Shown here: positions 48,648-58,069 of the stretch, piece by piece
Position numbering within the stretch: the first letter of the stretch is position 1
Layout of the letters: every line of letters begins with the position of its first letter
Source: Candidatus Villigracilis saccharophilus
GTDB taxonomy: Bacteria > Chloroflexota > Anaerolineae > Anaerolineales > Villigracilaceae
Reading direction: 5' to 3'
DNA length: 64,000 nucleotides
Assembly (NCBI GenBank): GCA_016709305.1
Contig: JADJNA010000062.1
Location: 1 to 64,000 of the forward strand
Program-made: the position numbers and the translations under genes
Notes under the pieces: generated by a model
Seen by the model: the letters and a program-made list of their open reading frames with translations, nothing else
The model's database searches: none
What the model was told of the DNA's origin: nothing

Positions 48648-49433
48648 TTACTTTACCAATGCGCTTAAACTATCTGCAATAATATTGATTCTGGGCTTCC
48701 ATTCATCGGCTTGTGTTTTGGAGGAAACCCCGCTCAACACCAACGCAGACGGACATCCCACGGATTGGCCTGCCGCAATATCTGTTTCTAATCGGTCGCC
48801 AACGACAAGTGTTTCATCCTTCTTTGTCCCCAATCTATCCAAAGAGAGTTCCATTAAGAATGGAAAAGGCTTGCCGGCCACCATTGGTTCAACGCCAGTC
48901 GCAGATGTGATCACTGAAAGCCATGAGCCGTTCCCGGGGATCTCTCCGCGCGGGGTGGGGAAGGTCATATCGGTATTTGTTGTATAAAAAGGAACACCCG
49001 CGCGCACAAGCAGGGTCGCTTCGGCAACTTTCATGAAGTTAATCGTGCGGTCAATACCCATGACGAATGCTTCAGCTTTGGTCGCATCTTCAGTGGAGAG
49101 GATCTCAAATCCCTTTTCTTCCAGCGCCACACGGATGCCGTCCTCGCCGATCATGAAAACCTTTGCCCCGCGCGGATGCTTCTGTGCGAGCATAAAGGCG
49201 ATCCCCAATGCGGAGGTCACGACCTGCCAGGATTCAACTTCCACGCCAAGATCGCGTAATTTCTCTTGATATTCTTCAGGAGTCTTTGTGCCGTTGTTGG
49301 TTGCGAAGACGAACTTTAATCCGCGCTCACGGATACGATTGAATGTGGCTGGCAGGTCGCCGATGGGCGCGTCGCCTTTCCAGACCACGCCGTCCATGTC
49401 GAGAATAAGTGCTTTGATGTTTGAGGGAAGCAT
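48648..49433 (-). CDS. HAD superfamily IIA phosphatase (NagD-like)
   Basis: A 261-residue HAD hydrolase of the IIA (capped by a C2 domain) group. The nucleophile is in LILDMDGVVWKG, motif II is FATNNGTKTPEEY, the cap includes VVTSALGIAFMLAQ, and motifs III/IV are KPFPFLMELSLDRLG and VVGDRLETDIAAGQSVG. Relatives dephosphorylate nucleotides or sugar phosphates, or 2-phosphoglycolate. Intact; 20 bp before rlmN start, same strand. Confidence 0.88.
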   Translation of the reverse strand: MLPSNIKALILDMDGVVWKGDAPIGDLPATFNRIRERGLKFVFATNNGTKTPEEYQEKLRDLGVEVESWQVVTSALGIAFMLAQKHPRGAKVFMIGEDGIRVALEEKGFEILSTEDATKAEAFVMGIDRTINFMKVAEATLLVRAGVPFYTTNTDMTFPTPRGEIPGNGSWLSVITSATGVEPMVAGKPFPFLMELSLDRLGTKKDETLVVGDRLETDIAAGQSVGCPSALVLSGVSSKTQADEWKPRINIIADSLSALVK

Positions 49434-49467
49434 TTGATTTATGAATTCCGATTTATGATTTTAGATT

Positions 49468-50304
49468 TTACCTAATGAATTTTTTCAAGAGATATTTCAA
49501 GACAGGTTTGTCGATCCACTCTGCAGTGGCGCGTTCTTCAAAATTTTCATTGCCAATGAATGCGGTAAACGCGGATTGAAAATCCGCTTTCTTTTTTAAA
49601 TAGCCTTGAGACTTTAATATCTCAGTCATTTGCTCAAGCGTTTTGCCTTTCATCGCCGCGCGCTCGTTCTCCGGGCTTTTACCGAAATAAAGTTGATGAA
49701 GCTCGATCAATTCACCCAAACGCGGAACCGGGTCTTCATGGTCATCCACGCGGTAATCGATCCAGCGGTCAATGAATCCGCCATACCCGCCATTCGGCCT
49801 GGCCACATAGATGGCCGCGGATTGACGACCGCGCCTGTCGCCGCCGGCGCGGTCACCTGCGAGCAGGGCCGCGTATAAACGCGTTGGCAGGTCACCTTTG
49901 GTCGCCAGGAATTTCTTTTCCATGCCCGCTATAACTTTTGCGCCAGCCAGGATATTGCCTTGAATGGCGTAGCCTTTGCCTGTCACGCCGCCTGCCCAAT
50001 CGAAACAGATATTGCCGGTAAAAGTCGCCGCGTTGCCTTTTGCGTCAACCAGCCCAACCTGGCGATGTTCTCTTTCGGGATCATCTTTCAACAAAAGTTC
50101 CAAAGTCTTTTTTGCGGATAATCCTTGTGACATCATCTCCAATCCGCGCGGACCGAAGGACGTGTTCGCAAACGATTGGGTTGCCACTGCTCCGATCCCT
50201 GCCTGTGCCCACGGCACGACTGCGCCGACTGCCGGGAACTTGGATGCCACAGCAACGCCCCATGTTTTTTCCTTTAAGTCACATGCCACGATCGAGAATG
50301 TCAT
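49468..50304 (-). CDS. DUF1028 family protein with C-terminal peptidoglycan-binding-like domain
   Basis: A 278-residue protein of the DUF1028 family, which has an Ntn-hydrolase-like fold and is sometimes annotated as an isoaspartyl-type peptidase; activity is not established. The first residues (MTFSIVACDLKEKTWGVAVAS), AGIGAVATQSFANTSFGPRGL, YAIQGNILAG and AGGDRRGRQSAAIYV are typical. The tail after LHQLYFG matches the family's putative peptidoglycan-binding domain. ATG start; no signal peptide visible. Stands between clpP and the HAD gene. Confidence 0.82.
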   Translation of the reverse strand: MTFSIVACDLKEKTWGVAVASKFPAVGAVVPWAQAGIGAVATQSFANTSFGPRGLEMMSQGLSAKKTLELLLKDDPEREHRQVGLVDAKGNAATFTGNICFDWAGGVTGKGYAIQGNILAGAKVIAGMEKKFLATKGDLPTRLYAALLAGDRAGGDRRGRQSAAIYVARPNGGYGGFIDRWIDYRVDDHEDPVPRLGELIELHQLYFGKSPENERAAMKGKTLEQMTEILKSQGYLKKKADFQSAFTAFIGNENFEERATAEWIDKPVLKYLLKKFIR

Positions 50305-50352
50305 TTCAGACCTCCGTGTGTTGATTGTCTTTGAGCACGGTTATTATAAACG

Positions 50353-50384
50353 TAAGACCCCGAAGATTTCTCTTCAGGGTCTTA
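50353..50384 (-). terminator. Terminator-like hairpin after clpP
   Basis: Stem TAAGACCC...GGGTCTTA plus GAAGA/TCTTC around one C-A mismatch and a TTTC loop (50353-50384), starting 18 bp after the clpP stop. It is followed on the minus strand by ACGTTTATAATAA. Confidence 0.6.
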
Positions 50385-50402
50385 TATTTGTAAAACGATT
50401 TG

Positions 50403-51014
50403 TTATTTTGCAACTTTTTCGGGCATCTCGATCATTTGGTCAACGAGACCATAATCCACAGCCTGTTGAGCATCAAGATAGTAATCGCGGTCAAGGTCGC
50501 GTTCGATCACTTCAAGCGGCTGGCCGGTGTGCTTGGCCATGATGCCGTTCAATAAGGTCTTCAGGTGCATGATCTGCTTGGCTTGAATGGCGATATCCGT
50601 GGCCTGACCTTGCGCGCCGCCGAGAGGCTGGTGCATGTGGACGGTCGCATGGGGCAGGGCGTAGCGCCTGCCCTTCGTGCCGGCGGTCAACAACACGGTC
50701 CCGAAGGAAGCGGTCACGCCGACAGCCACAGTGCTGATCGGGTTGGAAATGATCTGCATCGTGTCGTAGATCGCAAGACCCGCGTAGATCTGTCCGCCGG
50801 GCGAATTGATGTACATGCGGATTTCCTTGTCAGGGTCTTCGTGATTCAAGAACAACAACTGCGCCACGATCACATTCGCGACCTGGTCATCGATCGGTGT
50901 GCCGAGGAAAATGATCCGCTCTTTTAACAGAAGCGAATAAATATCATAAGCGCGTTCGCCGCGGCCCGTATTTTCAACAACCATCGGTACTACATTTTTA
51001 AAATCTGGAATCAT
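50403..51014 (-). CDS. clpP: ATP-dependent Clp protease proteolytic subunit
   Basis: Serine protease subunit, 203 residues. Start ATG 51014 (MIPDFKNVVPMVVENTGRGE) has AGGAG 6 nt upstream; a longer frame begins at 51041. Catalytic Ser103 is in GVTASFGTVLL and His128 in HMHQPLGGAQGQA. Hydrophobic-pocket and ring residues (ERIIFLGTPIDD, YINSPGGQIYAGLAIYD) are conserved. It follows trigger factor on the same strand, as in many genomes; clpX is not in the window. Intact. Confidence 0.96.
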   Translation of the reverse strand: MIPDFKNVVPMVVENTGRGERAYDIYSLLLKERIIFLGTPIDDQVANVIVAQLLFLNHEDPDKEIRMYINSPGGQIYAGLAIYDTMQIISNPISTVAVGVTASFGTVLLTAGTKGRRYALPHATVHMHQPLGGAQGQATDIAIQAKQIMHLKTLLNGIMAKHTGQPLEVIERDLDRDYYLDAQQAVDYGLVDQMIEMPEKVAK

Positions 51015-51152
51015 GTTTGTCTCCTTTTTTGATTGGGACAATGTTACACAAAACGTATTTGAATTTTATTAAAATTTGATAGGCATTGTCAATGCGATAT
51101 TCGTGCGCGCATCCGGCTTCGCCGCTGCCTGTCAGCCATTAAAACGCAGTTC

Positions 51153-52565
51153 TTACTCTGCAGGCTTTTCCTGCTCAGACTCAACTGGAGCAGATTCTTC
51201 TTGAACAGTTTCTTCTTCAGCAGCTTCTTGTTCAACAGCTTTTTCTTCAACGGGCTTGTACTCTCCCATTGCAATGCTCTTGATCATATTGAGCGCCTGC
51301 TGGGTCATCACGCGGCTGGCGGCATCCATCGCAATGGATTGGCTCAATTCCTTTTGTCCTTTTTTGCCGCCGCGGATCTTGCTGAAATCCATGCCTTGCT
51401 GGGCAAGGCTGTTGAGGGTGTTATTGTATTCAGCGTCAAGCATGTCATTATCAAGCTGAATATTTTCCTTGCGCACGATCTCGTCAAGGATCAATCCGCG
51501 CTCAAGACGTTTCCTGGCAACGGGATTGACTTCCTCTGCGATAAATTGCTCGCGGGTCGTTTTGCGGACTTTGAAATAGGTGTCCAGGTCCATGCTTTGC
51601 TGGGCAAGTCTGTTGGAGAGATCTGAAAGCACATGTTCACCTTCATGCTCAAGCGTGTGCTCATGATATTTGATCGTTGCAGTGGCCTTGATCTGTTCGA
51701 TCAGTTCCACGAAGTATTTATCGTCATAATCAGCTTGCGATTTTGCCTTGACGTCGTTCCGCACGGCTTCAGTAAGTGCATCAATGGTTTCGCCGGCGCC
51801 GGTCATTTTGGCAAATTCATCATCGAGGTCGGGGAGTGTGACACCGCGCACTGTCTTGACCGTTACTTCGATCTCTGCGGTCTTGCCTTTCAGTTCTTCC
51901 ACCTCCCACTCAGCGGGAAATTCATGAGTGATGGTCTTACTCTCGCCGGCTTTTAATCCCGCCAGTTCTTTAGCGAAACCATTGTAAGGCCATTCTGTAT
52001 CCCGGTCTTCCTTGCGTACAAAAGTGGCAAAGCCGGTGCGGTTGAGCTCTGTTGTTTCAGATTTAACATCCACCAGTACATAGTCGCCGACTTCAATGGG
52101 GCGGTCTACGTTTTCAGTGGTGGCGTACATCTGGCGCAGGTCTTCAATTGCCTTATCGAAATCAGCTTGTTCAGGAGCGGTCCATTCATAAGCTTTGCGG
52201 ATCGAATGATATTCGCCAAGATCAACTTCGGGGGCGAGCGGTACCCTGAAGGTGAATTTTGGAGGCGTCAGACTGTCCACTGATTCGAGCGTGCCAGCCG
52301 CGCCGGGATTAATATCCGCTTCTTTGAGGATATTGTTGTATTCCGCATCGATCAGCAGGTCAACCGCTTGTTCGGTGATGGCGGGATCACCATACGTGCG
52401 GACCACGATCTCGTAGGGCGCTTTGCCAGGGCGGAATCCTGCAATATTGCCGCGGGAGGCGATCTTGGTGGCGGCACGGCGCTTATATACATTCATTTTA
52501 TCCTGATCGATTTCCACGATCAGCTTTACGGAATGGTCTTCCTGGTACTGTTTTTCGATATTCAA
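51153..52565 (-). CDS. tig: Trigger factor
   Basis: Ribosome-associated chaperone and peptidyl-prolyl isomerase, about 470 residues. The best start is TTG 52565 (MNIEKQYQEDHSVKLIVE): GGAGG lies 5 nt before it, and homologues begin here; an alternative TTG at 52583 would place that GGAGG inside the gene. The ribosome-binding signature appears as IAGFRPGKAPYEIV, followed by a FKBP-like domain (IEVGDYVLVDVKSE, NGFAKELAGLKAGE, HEFPAEW) and a C-terminal helical arm. The tail is strongly acidic (VEQEAAEEETVQEE). Normal length; precedes clpP. Confidence 0.93.
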   Translation of the reverse strand: MNIEKQYQEDHSVKLIVEIDQDKMNVYKRRAATKIASRGNIAGFRPGKAPYEIVVRTYGDPAITEQAVDLLIDAEYNNILKEADINPGAAGTLESVDSLTPPKFTFRVPLAPEVDLGEYHSIRKAYEWTAPEQADFDKAIEDLRQMYATTENVDRPIEVGDYVLVDVKSETTELNRTGFATFVRKEDRDTEWPYNGFAKELAGLKAGESKTITHEFPAEWEVEELKGKTAEIEVTVKTVRGVTLPDLDDEFAKMTGAGETIDALTEAVRNDVKAKSQADYDDKYFVELIEQIKATATIKYHEHTLEHEGEHVLSDLSNRLAQQSMDLDTYFKVRKTTREQFIAEEVNPVARKRLERGLILDEIVRKENIQLDNDMLDAEYNNTLNSLAQQGMDFSKIRGGKKGQKELSQSIAMDAASRVMTQQALNMIKSIAMGEYKPVEEKAVEQEAAEEETVQEESAPVESEQEKPAE

Positions 52566-52620
52566 AGTTTCCTCCAGGCTCAAAAGCCTCTTGACCTTTA
52601 AGTCTTATAATATTTAGTAG

Positions 52621-52702
52621 TGAGGACGGTGGGAGTCGAACCCACACGCCTTGCGGCACATGATCCTAAGTCATGCTTGTCTGCCAATTCCAACACGTCC
52701 CC
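52621..52702 (-). tRNA. tRNA-Leu (anticodon UAG)
   Basis: On the minus strand the sequence folds as a class II tRNA: acceptor GGGGACG with CGTCCTC, anticodon stem CATGA/TCATG with loop CTTAGGA (anticodon TAG, reading CUN Leu codons), a long variable arm (TGCCGCAAGGCG) and a T arm GTGGGTTCGACTCCCAC. CCA is not encoded. It lies 55 bp before the trigger-factor start, on the same strand. Confidence 0.95.
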
Positions 52703-52850
52703 GGACGGTCTTCTTAATGCATTAAGCGGGCGGAATTATACTGCCTATTTTGCAGATTTGTAAAATTATTTCGATTTTTGACCCGTAATTTTCAATACTT
52801 CCCTTTCACCGTTATAATTCCGCGAAATATTTACCATAGGAGAGTTTATC

Positions 52851-53312
52851 ATGCCGATCGTTTCTGGAATCCCTGCGCCTGAGTTTGAGATGTTGGATGA
52901 CACCAGCACCCTGCGAAAATTATCTGACTATCGTGGCAGGCATGTGGTATTGTATTTTTATCCCAAGGATGATACCCCTGGCTGTACAAAAGAAGCATGT
53001 AATTTTCGGGATGATTATTCAGCCTATGACCAGGCTGGTGTGGTCATACTGGGAGTCAGCCCGGATTCTGTTAGATCGCACGTCAAATTCAAACAAAAAT
53101 TTCAGCTTCAATTCCCGCTTCTGGCAGATGAAGAACATAAAGTCTCAGAACGATATGGTGTCTGGGGTCCCAAGAAATTCATGGGTAAGGAATATGTAGG
53201 CGTGCTGAGAACGACTTTTCTGATTGACAGGGATGGCATGGTAAAGAAGGTTTATGAGAATGTGCGTCCCGCGGAACACAGCGCAGAGCTGTTAAAAGAA
53301 TTATTGGGTTAA
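52851..53312 (+). CDS. bcp: Peroxiredoxin of the BCP/PrxQ family
   Basis: Thiol peroxidase of 153 residues that reduces hydrogen and organic peroxides. The peroxidatic Cys is in PKDDTPGCTKEACNFRDDY, which also shows the second Cys five residues on (C-x4-C of the BCP type). YFYPKDDTPG, LGVSPDSVRSHVKF and RTTFLIDRDG follow. AGGAG precedes ATG 52851. Intact. Confidence 0.95.
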   Translation: MPIVSGIPAPEFEMLDDTSTLRKLSDYRGRHVVLYFYPKDDTPGCTKEACNFRDDYSAYDQAGVVILGVSPDSVRSHVKFKQKFQLQFPLLADEEHKVSERYGVWGPKKFMGKEYVGVLRTTFLIDRDGMVKKVYENVRPAEHSAELLKELLG

Positions 53313-53322
53313 ATAGGCAACT

Positions 53323-54510
53323 ATGCAAAAATATAAGATTTGGGCGGGGACTTTCCTGCTCGTTATTCTGGGAGCATGTGCTTCGCCGACACCACCAGTT
53401 CCAGCGCCATTACAGCCAGCCGTGCATACGCAGCCACAGGCAGGTTCGACTGCGGCGACCGTGGTCGAGATAACCGCGCCTGTCTGGGTCGCCTCGCTTT
53501 CAGACGCAGTGAATGCTTCTCCGTTGGTAAGCGGGGACCTGGTGATCGTTCCGACCGCTGATGGCATGCTTCACGCCCTTAAGGCAGAAACAGGTGAAAT
53601 AGCCTGGGTCTATTCAGGGGAAGCGAAAGTTTGGGACGCATCTGTCAATGCGGATGAAACCAAAGTTTGCGCAGGTTTGCAAGGCCGCAAAGTGATCTGC
53701 CTGGATGTAAAGACAGGTATTCCTTTATGGACTGCCTCTCTTGAACTTGAAGTACAGTCCCGCATAGCGCTCACTTCTGACCGAGTGTTTGCTCCGACTA
53801 CCCATGCCGGTCCCGGGCTGAAAACTGATTTTAATGCTCAAGCATCTCTGATCGCATTGGATGCATCAAATGGGGAGGTTATTTGGCAAAGCCTTACAGA
53901 GAATTATATTTTGCGACGGCCTGTCGTGAATGGAAATATTGTTATTACCGGCGGAGCCTATCAAATCCCCGAAAAGCCTGAAGGCGAAGTTGCTACTGGA
54001 ATCTACGCGTTTAATGCGGAAGATGGCTCGTTGCTTTGGGAATACCGATCAAATGATGGGCTGCTGCGCTGGGTTGAATCTGGTGATGACCTTGTCTTTT
54101 TTTCAGCGGCATCCGAGATCGTTTATGCGCTCAACTTGAACGACGGCAGGTTGCTGTGGCAGGATGGTCCAGGGTATTGGATGCAGTTCCCTGTGATGAA
54201 TAATGGGCAAATATATTTTGGCAGCGGGGATGAATATTTCCATGCTTATAACGCGTCAACTGGGGTTGAAACCTGGTCACATATGATCGACCTATCCTCG
54301 ATTAACCAGATCGGTCGCCCCATCCTTCGTGATAACAGCATTTGGTTTAATTCGGTTACAGGCGAGATCTATTCTTTGGATGTGAACAACGGTGAACGCC
54401 TTGCGACAATATATACAGAACAGTCTGCTCGAGTCGGCGGGGCGTTGTACGAATCGTTTTATATTATGGGTGACCCGCAAGGAAAGGTATATGCCTACTC
54501 TGTTCAATAA
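53323..54510 (+). CDS. Lipoprotein with PQQ-like beta-propeller (first of two)
   Basis: A 395-residue exported lipoprotein. The signal peptide ends at the lipobox ILGAC (Cys20). A short Pro/Gln-rich spacer (PTPPVPAPLQPAVHT) precedes a propeller of six or seven tryptophan-docking repeats (ALKAETGEIAWVYSG, CLDVKTGIPLWTASL, ALNLNDGRLLWQDG), as in BamB and PQQ-enzyme-like proteins. No quinoprotein catalytic residues are evident, so it is likely a scaffold. It follows bcp by 10 bp and overlaps the next, paralogous gene by 20 bp. Confidence 0.82.
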   Translation: MQKYKIWAGTFLLVILGACASPTPPVPAPLQPAVHTQPQAGSTAATVVEITAPVWVASLSDAVNASPLVSGDLVIVPTADGMLHALKAETGEIAWVYSGEAKVWDASVNADETKVCAGLQGRKVICLDVKTGIPLWTASLELEVQSRIALTSDRVFAPTTHAGPGLKTDFNAQASLIALDASNGEVIWQSLTENYILRRPVVNGNIVITGGAYQIPEKPEGEVATGIYAFNAEDGSLLWEYRSNDGLLRWVESGDDLVFFSAASEIVYALNLNDGRLLWQDGPGYWMQFPVMNNGQIYFGSGDEYFHAYNASTGVETWSHMIDLSSINQIGRPILRDNSIWFNSVTGEIYSLDVNNGERLATIYTEQSARVGGALYESFYIMGDPQGKVYAYSVQ

Positions 54511-55666
54511 AGTTTTTTTTAAAAGGCCCCGCCGCCTTGTTGTCTTCGTTATTTTTATGGCAATAATGATCGCTTGTCAGCCGAAAAAGGCTGATACGAA
54601 CCGCCCGCTTGATGGGACTACATTACATCAGGTCTGGTCGCGGGATGTGGGCGAGCCGATCAACCATCCGCCGTTGAGGATCGGGAATGTTTTGATTGTT
54701 GCGCCGATTGACAGGCCCCTTCTAGGGCTGAATGCGAAGACAGGTGAGACTCTTTGGTCTTATGACCCCGGAGTGAGGGTCTGGGACCGCGCGTATGATA
54801 GTGATGGCAAGCGCCTCTTTATCGGTATTCAGGATGGAAAATATATTGCGTTAGATCCCTCCAATGGAAAAAAAATTTGGGAGGCATCCCTGGGGATCAA
54901 TTCTCAAATGCCGCCTTTTATCTCAGATGGCGTGGTGTACGTGCCTACTACTTTTGCAGGTCCAGATACGCCCGGTGACCCGAATGGAAAAGCCGCTTTA
55001 TTCGCGCTTTCAGTGGAGGACGGGGAAATTCTTTGGTCGTTTGAAAGCGGTAATTATATTTTGCAAACCCCATATAAACAGGGTGACACAATTTATCTGG
55101 CCGGCAGTTTTTCATCGCCTAAGGTTGTTGATGAAGGCGGTCATATGCGGGTCTATGCACTTAATGCGAATGATGGTTCGGTCAAATGGGCTTATGAATC
55201 AGAGGACGGTTTTACCAAGCAAATTTACGCCACAGAAAATGTGGTTTCATATATTGCCTATCAAGATTTTCTTGTGGGCGTAGATGCAAACAACGGCGAA
55301 TTATTGTGGCGGAAAGATACCGGTAACTGGGTGCCGACCTTTGCCGGCTACAAAGATGTTGTGTATTATGGGTCAGCCAATACTGTGGTACACGCCATTC
55401 AAGCCGACTCTGGCGAATCTCTCTGGACCTATAACATCCCTGAAGGAACTTTTAATTATCTGATTGGCGCGCCTGTATTGCTCGGCAACGAATTGGTTTT
55501 CCTTACTCAGGTGGGCGAAATTTTCTCTCTCGATTCCATAACAGGCGAATTCCTTTGGCAGGTCAGTACTGGAATTGCTAATACAAGAGCAGGCTTGAGT
55601 GTTTATGACGGGTGGCTGTATATCGGCGGGGGAGATGGTCTGGTATATGGGTATTCTGATTATTAA
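54491..55666 (+). CDS. Lipoprotein with PQQ-like beta-propeller (second of two)
   Basis: About 391 residues. Start ATG 54491 (MPTLFNKVFFKRPRRLVVF) has AAGGTAT upstream and overlaps the preceding gene by 20 bp; a longer open frame from 54392 lies wholly within that gene. The signal peptide ends in the lipobox IMIAC. Repeats such as GLNAKTGETLWSYDPGVRVW, ALDPSNGKKIWEASLG, ALNANDGSVKWAYESEDG and AIQADSGESLWTYNI form the propeller. It is clearly paralogous to the previous protein, pointing to a tandem duplication. Function unknown; BamB-like assembly or surface roles are possible. Confidence 0.82.
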   Translation: MPTLFNKVFFKRPRRLVVFVIFMAIMIACQPKKADTNRPLDGTTLHQVWSRDVGEPINHPPLRIGNVLIVAPIDRPLLGLNAKTGETLWSYDPGVRVWDRAYDSDGKRLFIGIQDGKYIALDPSNGKKIWEASLGINSQMPPFISDGVVYVPTTFAGPDTPGDPNGKAALFALSVEDGEILWSFESGNYILQTPYKQGDTIYLAGSFSSPKVVDEGGHMRVYALNANDGSVKWAYESEDGFTKQIYATENVVSYIAYQDFLVGVDANNGELLWRKDTGNWVPTFAGYKDVVYYGSANTVVHAIQADSGESLWTYNIPEGTFNYLIGAPVLLGNELVFLTQVGEIFSLDSITGEFLWQVSTGIANTRAGLSVYDGWLYIGGGDGLVYGYSDY

Positions 55667-55727
55667 TTTTTTTCTATCTCTTTCAATAGATATATTACTT
55701 TCTTACCGTAATAAAAGACTATTAAAC

Positions 55728-55761
55728 AAAAACTCACCCCAGGAAATCGGGGTGAGTTTTT
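55728..55761. terminator. Bidirectional terminator
   Basis: A perfect 13-bp stem with A5 and T5 ends (55728-55740 with 55749-55761), 8-nt loop, between the second propeller gene (+) and the tetraheme cytochrome gene (-). Confidence 0.9.
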
Positions 55762-55776
55762 GTTACTTATATTTGA

Positions 55777-57806
55777 TTACTTCTTGACACCCGCGAGCAC
55801 CAAGGGGCCGTCGCGGTTTTCTTCAGTGATGTCGAACTCTATGCCAGGGGGCATGCGGTTATTGCGGAGACGTTCACGGAGCTTGGAAGCATCCTAGTGG
55901 AAATCGGTCTCGCCGACAGCTGCCGCGCCGAGGATGGAAACTCCGGGAGGAGCGGAGAGAGAATCAGCGCCGTGACGATACCTTCGTAGGAAGACAGATC
56001 CATCTCGTGATAGGAGTTTTCGGTATTTCCAAGTGACAGCCAGTGCAGGCTTGAGAACCATCGAACCACATGCCAGCCTGAGTGAAGAAGGGCAGAACAT
56101 CGCGCTCGAAGATGAGTTGTGCGCCGCCATATTCGAAGGCATCCGTTTCTGGAGCGCCGGCATCGACCCAGGGCGCCGATCAGACTCGCGCCATTTAGGT
56201 CGCAGCCATATTGACCGGCAAGGGACTTTCGCGCCGTCCGCGCCGACTTCAACACACAGGCCGTCGCGGTTGCCTTCGGTGATATCGAAAGTCCAACCTG
56301 GGGCATGCGGTTGTTGCGGAGACGAAAGCGGAGTTTGGAAGCGTTCCAATCGAAGTCGGTACCGCTGCCGGCTGCTGCGCCGAGGATGGAAACTCCTGGA
56401 GGAGCGGAGAGCGCATCAGCGCCAAGCAGGATCCCCTCGTAGGTGGTCAGGTTCATTTCGTGATATGAGTTTTCGGTGTTTCCGAAGTGGCAGCCAGTGC
56501 AAGCCTGTGCGCCTTCGTACCAGACACCGTTCGTGGTGAACAATGGCAGGATATCTTTTTCAAATGTGCCGTCGCAGGCAGAACCATCATCGGCTGTGAA
56601 GGAGAACGCGTCTGCTTCAGGAGAGCCGGCATTGACCCAGTCGCCGATCAGGCTGACAGCTTTAACCTCACATTGACCCGTTCCGAATGCGGCCGCGGTT
56701 GATGAGCTAACTTCGACAGGTGCGCCGTGAAGCACCAAGGGGCCGTCGCGGTTTTCTTCAGTGATATCGAACTCTATGCCAGGGGGCATGCGGTTATTGC
56801 GGAGACGTTCACGGAGCTTGGAAGCATCCCAGTGGAAATCGGTCTCGCCGACAGCTGCCGCGCCGAGGATGGAAACTCCGGGAGGAGCGGAGAGAGAATC
56901 AGCGCCGGTGACGATACCTTCGTAGGAAGACAGATCCATCTCGTGATAGGAGTTTTCGGTGTTTCCGAAGTGACAGCCAGTGCAGGCTTGAGAACCATCG
57001 AACCACATGCCAGCCTGAGTGAAGAAGGGCAGAACATCGCGCTCGAAGGTGAGTTGCGTGCCGCCATATTCGAAGGCATCCGTTTCTGGAGCGCCGGCAT
57101 CGACCCAGGCGCCGATCAGACTCGCGCCATTTAGGTCGCAGCCATATTGACCGGCAAGGACTTTCGCGCCGTCCGCGCCGACTTCAACACACAGGCCGTC
57201 GCGGTTGCCTTCGGTGATATCGAAAGTCCAACCTGGGGGCATGCGGTTGTTGCGGAGACGGGAGCGGAGCTTGGAAGCGTTCCAATCGAAGTCAGTACCG
57301 CCGCCGGCTGCCGCGCCTAGGATGGACACTCCTGGAGGAGCGGAGAGCGCATCAGCGCCAAGCAGGATCCCCTCGTAGGTGGTCAGGTTCATTTCGTGAT
57401 ATGAGTTTTCGGTGTTTCCGAAGTGGCAGCCAGTGCAAGCCTGTGCGCCTTCGTACCAGACACCGTTTGTGGTGAACAATGGCAGGATATCTTTTTCAAA
57501 TGTGCCGTTGTAGCTATTGCCATCATTGCCTGTATAACTGAACTCTTCTGCTTCAGGAGAGCCGGCATTGACCCAGTCGCCGATCAGGTCGACGGCATGA
57601 GCAGCATCCCCAGGGGTAGATGCAGATGCCTCTGCTGGTTTGTTCTCTTCCGGCTCAGGCGTTGTGGTGGGGGGGACTTGGGTTTGTGTTGGAGCTAACG
57701 TTGCGAAAGGCGGCATTGTGGCACTGCCTCCACATGCAGCCAATACGATCGATCCTATGGTGAGCATAGCACCGAGGATCATGAACAAGAATGACTTTCG
57801 TTTCAT
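55777..57806 (-). CDS. Tetraheme cytochrome c lipoprotein built of two repeats of two domains, frameshifted C-terminus
   Basis: A lipoprotein (lipobox VLAAC, Cys25) with a Pro/Thr/Glu spacer, then four cytochrome c domains in an A-B-A-B order. Each has a heme motif CTGCH (124-128, 275-279, 436-440, and a fourth in a shifted frame near 56035) and a later RNNRMPPG block whose Met (M189, M340) is the likely distal ligand. The two A-B halves are nearly identical in DNA, offset by about 935 bp. The half nearest the 3' end carries at least five single-base indels relative to the other, so the frame shifts repeatedly after residue ~515; the true stop is probably TAA at 55777 (LVLAGVKK). It is divergent from the cox operon and may pass electrons to it (inference). 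Confidence 0.8.
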
Positions 57807-58069
57807 AACATTCTCCTCTCCCGGGAATTTTAATTTGTCATTAATAATATGACGACGGCATTATAGCAAGCATGTCGTAAAATACAACCTTTTTGGTGTG
57901 CTTTGTGAAAAAATACTCGTTACGGAGAGAAGGTTAAGAATAAATTAAGCTTGTGTTAAGCTGTACAAATCAGATGAAAAATAGTGACAAATGGATTAAT
58001 GTTTGGTAAAACTGTGCAGTTTGTTAAGCTGGGTCGGGATTACCCATAAGCTATTTTGAGGAGAGAGCT

